Assembly: GCA_043736395.1 (NCBI GenBank)
Contig: JAYTCQ010000083.1
Coordinates: forward strand, 1 to 9,560
Reading direction: 5' to 3'
Length of the DNA: 9,560 nucleotides
From: JAFDVL01 sp043736395
Lineage (GTDB): Bacteria; Acidobacteriota; Blastocatellia; RBC074
The stretch's first letter is position 1, and each line of letters starts with the position of its first letter. Both the position numbers and the translations under genes were made by a program. This document shows, piece by piece, positions 6,601 to 9,560 of this stretch. The notes below the pieces were generated by a model. The model searched no databases. It had not been told where the DNA came from and was given only the letters and a program-made list of their open reading frames with translations.

Positions 6601-9001
6601 TGGTTCCGCAAATGATTGCGTTCCCGTCTTTATCCACTGCAATTCCGCTCGCGCCATCATTTTCATCGCCGCTGATATAGGTCAGATAATTCAGAGCTGA
6701 TCCGGTCGGATTAAATTTTGCTACAAAGACATCGGCTCCGCTGTTGGTTCCGAGCAGGATTTCTCCGCTGGCGGAAAAACCAATCGCCGAAACAGTCAAA
6801 TTCGTTAAGCCGGTATTTTGTTGCGTCCAGTTTTTCCCGCTATCTGTACTTTTGAAAATTCCTAAATTTGAAGTTGTAGTGGCGTAAAGGGTGGTTGGGG
6901 ATGTGGGGTCTACTGCGGCAGTTCCAAGCTGGAATGTGACAGACTGACCAGCCACATCAATCGGAATCCCTTGAATGACAAGTCCCCACGAAGTTCCGCC
7001 ATTAGTGGTTTTGTAGAGGCCTTGATTATTGGCCAATAATGCATAAAGAGTATTTGGCGTACTTGGATCAGGAAAGGCATTGGATACATTGGGATCACTG
7101 CCTTGCAGGGGTAATCCATTTTGGGCTTTTGTCCAATTTGCTCCAGCATCAACTGATTTAAAGAATCCAAATCCAGTTGCGGCGTAAAGAAGCTGCGGAT
7201 TTGCATTATCAACAAGTATCTTATTGATTATAGGTTGATTTTGCCCAAATAGAGAAGTTGCTAAACCATTAGAAGAGGTGACCCAATTTTGCCCCCCGTC
7301 AGTACTTTTATAAATCTCCCTGCTCCCACCAGCATAAATAATTTGAGGATTTTGAGGAGAGACAGCAATAGTAAGGTTGGGAAGAGGACTTAAAATTCCA
7401 TTAACTGTCCTCTGCCAGGTCAAGCCACCATCTGTGCTTTTATGAATACCAAAACTTGTAGCAGCAAAGATATTCGCCGGAACTTTTGGATCAATTGCAG
7501 CCGCGTATACTGTGTAAGGAAGAGAGGGAATGACTTGCCAATTCGTGCCGCCATTGATGCTTTTATAAAGTCCTCCAGTCGTTGTAGCGTAAACAGTCGC
7601 AGGCGTCACCGGATCAAACGTAATCGAGGTAAATTGTGCCGATGGAATTCCTGCTCCCGCCGCTGTCCAACTTGCTGCTTTGTTACTGCTGCGATAAATC
7701 GAATTTCCTTTGCGCGTTGTTTGAAATCCGGTAGCAGGTAAATCCGACGAAGATGTTGAGCCAACTACGAAGGCATTTCCCATCGCATCGGCGGTAATGT
7801 CGGTCGTACTGTCGGTCGAATTTCCGCCGAGCAATGTCGAGTAAATCAGTGCTGTCCCGGTGGGATTGACTTTCGTGAGAAACGTGTCGCTACCCTCAGA
7901 TTTAGTCTTTTTGAAGGCGCTGTCAGAGACAGGGAAATTGGTAGAAAGAGTGACTCCGGTTAAGTATGAATTGCCCTCATCATCGACGTAAATTGCACGC
8001 GACAAATCCTCTGCCGTACCGCCAAGCCACGTTGACCAGACCAACTGCGTACCGGCAGGATTCAATTTCATCAAGTAGGTATCAGTCCCTGTGTTTTTTA
8101 CGGCCTGAATTGGACTGGCTGCTAGAAAATCAGTCGAAGTTGTATCGCCAAAAATATAGATACCACCATCCTTGCCGACTGCGATAGCTCGTGCGATATC
8201 GCTGCCCGTACCGCCTAAATAGGTTGAATTCAAAATTACCGGATCAATTACCAGCGCGAAGTTTTTGTCATATCCGCCGAGCCGAAATTTAACATTCTGT
8301 TTATTGTCAACTGTGTATTCCGCCTCTACGGTTTGTCGCGTGCCGTTAATTTCCTGATACGCTTGCGGTTTTAATTGTCGGAGTTCACCTTGTGGTGTTG
8401 TCAAAATTAAATCGCCATTCGGTTCAATTTTTGATGCGGTAATGCCGCCAAAATTGAGGGCAATCTGAGCCGGATTTGCGTGTGGCGCGACTACGAAATC
8501 GTATTCGATCTGGCGTTGGTTGCCGTAATAAAGCAGGTCAATGCCACGATAAATATTTTCATAGCGGACGCGTTCGAAGTTTGGAACTTTGGTCTGCCAA
8601 TGCTGCTTATTATTTCCGAGGAAATAATTACTGACGCCGTCAATCTGATTTTCGGCGCTCAATTTCACCGTAGCATTACTCTTCAGAAATTTCATCGTCA
8701 CATCTGAATATGTGGTTTCTTCTTTGTTGCTGCGAAGTCGAAAATTTGCAGAATTATTATTGAGCAAAATTCCGTAGCCGTTGCCGCGAGCGAGGAATTT
8801 AACTTTTGGATCCGCCTGCCCTTTATTGGCTGCAAAGCTCAAAGGCAATTTGCCGAATTTTTCCTGGCTCAGGCTCTTTGGTTTTTTATCAGAGGTCGTG
8901 GCTTGATAATTTGCTCGCACTGCCTGCGATTGATAGGCGAAGGTGAGACCAGTGGCGATAAATAATGTGATGAGCAGAACTTTAAGTGAAGGATTTTTCA
9001 T
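2951..9001 (-). CDS. Gene A: secreted multidomain beta-propeller protein (SBBP, Asp-box, DUF11, BACON, FG-GAP, TIGR03437)
   Basis: Complete gene of 2016 residues. Domains in order: Sec signal peptide 1 to about 30 (KVLLITLFIATGLTFAY, then VRA); DUF7948-like N-terminal domain about 50-255, typical of SBBP proteins; SBBP units 1-3 from 259; an inserted region 431-754 with seven Asp-boxes; SBBP units 4-7 to about 1024; DUF11 about 1026-1145 (TYTVTVTNNGPSPA); carboxypeptidase-regulatory-like fold about 1148-1230; BACON-like about 1231-1316 (CPWTATVS, SWLKITSG); seven FG-GAP units 1319-1698; second regulatory-like fold about 1704-1785; TIGR03437 about 1790-2016. The start ATG has a weak AAGAA ribosome-binding motif and leads straight into the signal peptide. 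The protein should be exported; no transmembrane anchor, LPXTG or PEP-CTERM signal is seen after the signal peptide. No sialidase active site is evident despite the Asp-boxes. A binding or scaffold role outside the cell is inferred. Gene B follows 47 bases downstream. Confidence 0.96.
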   Translation of the reverse strand: MKNPSLKVLLITLFIATGLTFAYQSQAVRANYQATTSDKKPKSLSQEKFGKLPLSFAANKGQADPKVKFLARGNGYGILLNNNSANFRLRSNKEETTYSDVTMKFLKSNATVKLSAENQIDGVSNYFLGNNKQHWQTKVPNFERVRYENIYRGIDLLYYGNQRQIEYDFVVAPHANPAQIALNFGGITASKIEPNGDLILTTPQGELRQLKPQAYQEINGTRQTVEAEYTVDNKQNVKFRLGGYDKNFALVIDPVILNSTYLGGTGSDIARAIAVGKDGGIYIFGDTTSTDFLAASPIQAVKNTGTDTYLMKLNPAGTQLVWSTWLGGTAEDLSRAIYVDDEGNSYLTGVTLSTNFPVSDSAFKKTKSEGSDTFLTKVNPTGTALIYSTLLGGNSTDSTTDITADAMGNAFVVGSTSSSDLPATGFQTTRKGNSIYRSSNKAASWTAAGAGIPSAQFTSITFDPVTPATVYATTTGGLYKSINGGTNWQVIPSLPYTVYAAAIDPKVPANIFAATSFGIHKSTDGGLTWQRTVNGILSPLPNLTIAVSPQNPQIIYAGGSREIYKSTDGGQNWVTSSNGLATSLFGQNQPIINKILVDNANPQLLYAATGFGFFKSVDAGANWTKAQNGLPLQGSDPNVSNAFPDPSTPNTLYALLANNQGLYKTTNGGTSWGLVIQGIPIDVAGQSVTFQLGTAAVDPTSPTTLYATTTSNLGIFKSTDSGKNWTQQNTGLTNLTVSAIGFSASGEILLGTNSGADVFVAKFNPTGSALNYLTYISGDENDGASGIAVDKDGNAIICGTTNSQNFPVVTPMQPTLGGLTDAFVTKLNATGTALIWSTYLGGRSSDVSTDLALGKSGSLYIGGYTNSTNFPTTANADFQNTRGGTDGFVSKLKSDGSALEFSTYYGGSNTDQLISIAVDASENIYATGTTVSTDFPLIDPTLPLNPIQFSSNEIFVIKLSPAKTASPYSTTIGGNSFDLPYGIAVDSLNQAYVVGYTGSQTFPLVNPFQAQNKGSNEGVFIRLGIEADVSVSQTQARNPVMINNEQTYTVTVTNNGPSPATAVKLKDILPTGLSFVSATPAKGSCINTAGTISCDLGDMTLNEKINAVIKVKPTTAGKINHTVSVTSSDPDSTPANNSSTLETTISTLPSIIGRVTDSTGAGVQGVKISVTGGATTTATTDVDGNYQLNELALNGNYSLTATKTNYSFEPPFTAFTNLIADQTANFTGTVCAYTLYPTSQDFMLAGGGNTISVLGTARCPWTATVSTESASWLKITSGAIGIGNGTITYTVAPSTITRRGYISVAGQNFAVFQRGDSICDTPTFRQREYSTEGQVTSTFVAEMNGDKNLDLIVVEAGYFQQTNTYDRTLKILFGDGTGNFSPGSKLQLDYANSTGFSLIAGKDFNKDNKNDILLTDHSSHSVVLYLNDGTGKFSRTSVNINMDPSYGILQLQAFDLNNDGYLDLMVGGASNIDSSSGIKIALSKNGTSFDEPYFIKLNTSNLYAVSDVTGDGIVDLITTGNNGTSSEISVYPGDGIGSFSAPINSNFVASGQISNSQSVATGDFNSDGYLDIAMSVFRIDTSYVPAIALIPGQANGKFGIATYTPIEGNINRLISGDFNGDARQDLIAIIGIQGMFLSGDGAGKFPTKTTIPSPINTYSSNSSVVADINQDGKDDIVEPRQFSTNYNLYNVTVLLNRCGSTASPSIFGTIKLNNNSRVIPNLTVKLSGAKSATTKTDSFGNYEFAGLPTGTDYEIRPETSGYQFAPAVAGVVSLTNEQKVDFEATKIIVAVPSASYKVGEIARGSLVSIFGIDMTDIAAAATSLPLPTELAGLNVNVGGIQAKLLYVSPGQINLQIPEELPIGASEIIVASPRPYLQFLQTRIIVTNTSPGLFTANSDGAGPPAATVIYVNGTTQLFDQAAICLPGQVCKPKPIDLLAGDVYLELYGTGIRNKGLSIKAEIAGVDAPVTYSGAHCCFAGLDQVNVRIPKLLVARGEVDLRLIVDGTPTNSAKISLK
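3908..5047 (-). repeat. Seven FG-GAP repeats in protein A
   Basis: Residues 1319-1698 hold seven FG-GAP units with first acidic positions near 1342, 1403, 1455, 1507, 1563, 1617 and 1667, 50-61 residues apart. Typical copies are DFNKDNKND, DLNNDGYLD and DINQDGKDD; the first copy (EMNGDKNLD) is atypical. Seven units fit one complete seven-bladed propeller. The block begins at Cys1319 and ends at Cys1698. Confidence 0.88.
5930..6739 (-). repeat. SBBP units 4-7 of protein A (second part of split propeller)
   Basis: Residues about 755-1024 contain four SBBP units with STYLGG-type starts at about 773, 837, 902 and 969, that is 64-67 residues apart. Each continues with an IAVDxxGNxYxxGxT segment and ends near NFP/DFP. 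The stretch begins with GADVFVAKFNPTGSAL, the part of a blade that is missing from unit 3 before the insertion. Confidence 0.88.
6740..7711 (-). repeat. Seven Asp-box (BNR-like) repeats inserted in the SBBP array
   Basis: Residues 431-754 carry seven S/T-x-D/N-x-x-x-x-W Asp-boxes, with Trp at 445, 488, 529, 573, 623, 672 and 725 (for example SINGGTNW, STDGGLTW, SVDAGANW, STDSGKNW). Each box after the first is preceded by a strand such as TVYATTTGGLYK or IIYAGGSREIYK. This pattern is known from sialidase, sortilin and Ycf48-like propellers. It is structural and does not by itself imply sialidase activity. Seven boxes would make a full propeller. Confidence 0.87.
7712..8227 (-). repeat. SBBP units 1-3 of protein A (first part of split propeller)
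   Basis: Residues 259-430 contain SBBP units starting at 259 (STYLGGTGSD), 323 (STWLGGTAED) and 388 (STLLGGNSTD), spaced 64-65 residues. Unit 3 stops after GFQTTRKG, where the usual D-x-F-x-K-x-N-x-x-G strand should follow. That strand appears only after the Asp-box insertion. Confidence 0.88.
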
Positions 9002-9047
9002 AACAATTCTTGAATCAAATGTGAGAAGTCAAGTGAAGATTGTCGAC

Positions 9048-9077
9048 GCTATAGGACGAATGTTGATTTTTTGTCAG
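9048..9077 (-). promoter_or_regulatory. Candidate sigma70-type promoter of gene A
   Basis: On the minus strand CTGACA (9077-9072, one mismatch to TTGACA) is followed after 18 bases by TATAGC (9053-9048, two mismatches to TATAAT). This would start transcription about 40 bases before the gene A start codon. Such matches are common by chance in AT-rich DNA, so this is a weak call. Confidence 0.28.
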
Positions 9078-9134
9078 AGGTTTTTGAGATAAACAAATTC
9101 AGCGCGTTCAATCTGGTTTTGTTCTAAGCCGACC

Positions 9135-9153
9135 GGTTGTTTGAATGACAACC
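9135..9153. repeat. Short perfect inverted repeat upstream of gene A
   Basis: GGTTGT and ACAACC form six-base arms around a seven-base spacer. The site lies about 58 bases upstream of the candidate -35 box. No T-run follows on either strand, so it is not a typical intrinsic terminator; it could be an operator half-site pair or chance. Confidence 0.25.
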
Positions 9154-9448
9154 TAAATTCAATGAGATGCTGAAGTGACTATTTATTAAAATTAAAAATC
9201 AAGTTCGATAGTGGAGGCTCAGGATAGGTAAGCTTCCATTGATTAATTTACGTAACATTTGTTCCATCAAATTTAACTCTGCAAGTAAACGTCTAAATTA
9301 ATTTTGCAAGGATGAGGAACGCAATTGGGAAAAATCGGTTAAGGGGCAATTGTTTTTTGAAGGCGTATAATAATTATCCAAATGACATGGATTAAGCAAG
9401 CATTATTTATTATGACCAGATTAATTTCCCGAGTGACCAAGGATTGGA

Positions 9449-9560
9449 GCGCCGTGATCGAAACGCGGCAGCGTCTGGAGTGCTGCGACTCGGCGTAGCT
9501 TTGGTATTCTTTTCATCACTGTAGATTTGCAATGAACGCCTCTACCAAAGCTACGCCGAG
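9449..9560. repeat. GC-rich palindromic repeat element, probably continuing past the window
   Basis: CTCGGCGTAGCTTTGGTA at 9489-9506 is repeated as a perfect 18-base reverse complement at 9543-9560, with 36 bases between. To its left, 9449-9488 is GC-rich and contains a small GCAGC/GCTGC hairpin (9468-9472 with 9482-9486). The block contrasts sharply with the AT-rich DNA beside it. It looks like a dispersed intergenic repeat (REP- or MITE-like) cut by the window edge; an 18-base stem with a 36-base loop is unlike a standard terminator. Confidence 0.6.

Larger units (their letters stand above)
9002..9560. other. 559-base non-coding region upstream of gene A
   Basis: No credible gene is seen here on either strand; the longest frames found are under 40 codons and run into the repeat at the right edge. 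The middle part (about 9170-9420) is AT-rich and shows no recognisable RNA gene or riboswitch. A perfect TATAAT at 9366-9371 on the plus strand has no matching -35 box. The region presumably holds the promoter of the A-B unit. Confidence 0.7.

Noticed and set aside
6740..7711. Annotation of gene A as a sialidase because of its Asp-boxes
   Set aside because: Asp-boxes are structural. No catalytic arginine triad or RIP-type motif was recognised, and the pattern resembles sortilin or Ycf48-like propellers equally well.
3495..8707. Several 60-100 codon open frames on both strands inside gene A (for example 4103-4330, 6345-6611, 6910-7215, 7442-7741, 8480-8707)
   Set aside because: All overlap the continuous 2016-codon frame with clear domains and have no recognisable features of their own.
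9382..9498. Plus-strand 38-codon frame starting MTWIKQALF, with TATAAT 11 bases upstream
   Set aside because: It runs into the GC-rich repeat, has no ribosome-binding site and no -35 box; probably repeat-derived.
9421..9516. Minus-strand 31-codon frame starting MKRIPKLRR
   Set aside because: Most of it is encoded by the repeat arm; very short, no domain, likely a spurious frame.
1..9560. CRISPR array, tRNA, rRNA or transposase
   Set aside because: No regularly spaced identical DNA repeats, no tRNA-like cloverleaf and no transposase motif were seen; the periodicity in the window is at protein level.

Overview
The window most likely comes from an acidobacterium. The main evidence is that two adjacent minus-strand genes both end in the Solibacter-type C-terminal domain (TIGR03437), which is concentrated in Acidobacteriota. 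SBBP-repeat propellers with a DUF7948-like N-terminus, BNR/Asp-box repeats and FG-GAP/VCBS repeats in one secreted protein also fit that phylum. Base composition looks moderate to AT-rich by eye (not computed), so a Blastocatellia-like lineage is plausible, but this is not shown.

Layout, read in the direction of transcription (right to left): 9560-9002 is a non-coding region with a GC-rich inverted-repeat element at the right edge and a weak candidate promoter near the first gene. Gene A (9001-2951) encodes a complete 2016-residue secreted multidomain protein. After a 47-base gap comes gene B (2903 to the left edge), 967 visible codons of a second secreted protein. Gene B lacks only about 36 C-terminal residues, judged by alignment with the end of gene A. 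No other credible gene is present; the remaining open frames are shadows of A and B.

Protein A is a string of extracellular modules: signal peptide, DUF7948-like domain, a propeller of seven SBBP units, DUF11, a carboxypeptidase-regulatory-like fold, a BACON-like domain, seven FG-GAP repeats, a second carboxypeptidase-regulatory-like fold, and TIGR03437. The SBBP array is interrupted after its third unit by about 320 residues carrying exactly seven Asp-box repeats. This looks like one complete propeller inserted into a blade of another. Protein B is simpler: signal peptide, fourteen FG-GAP repeats (two sets of seven by count), and TIGR03437.

The short gap, shared orientation, shared repeat class and shared C-terminus suggest that A and B are co-transcribed, exported and act at the cell surface or outside the cell. 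Their ligand is unknown. Nothing in the sequence shows an enzymatic active site, so a binding or scaffold role is more likely than catalysis.
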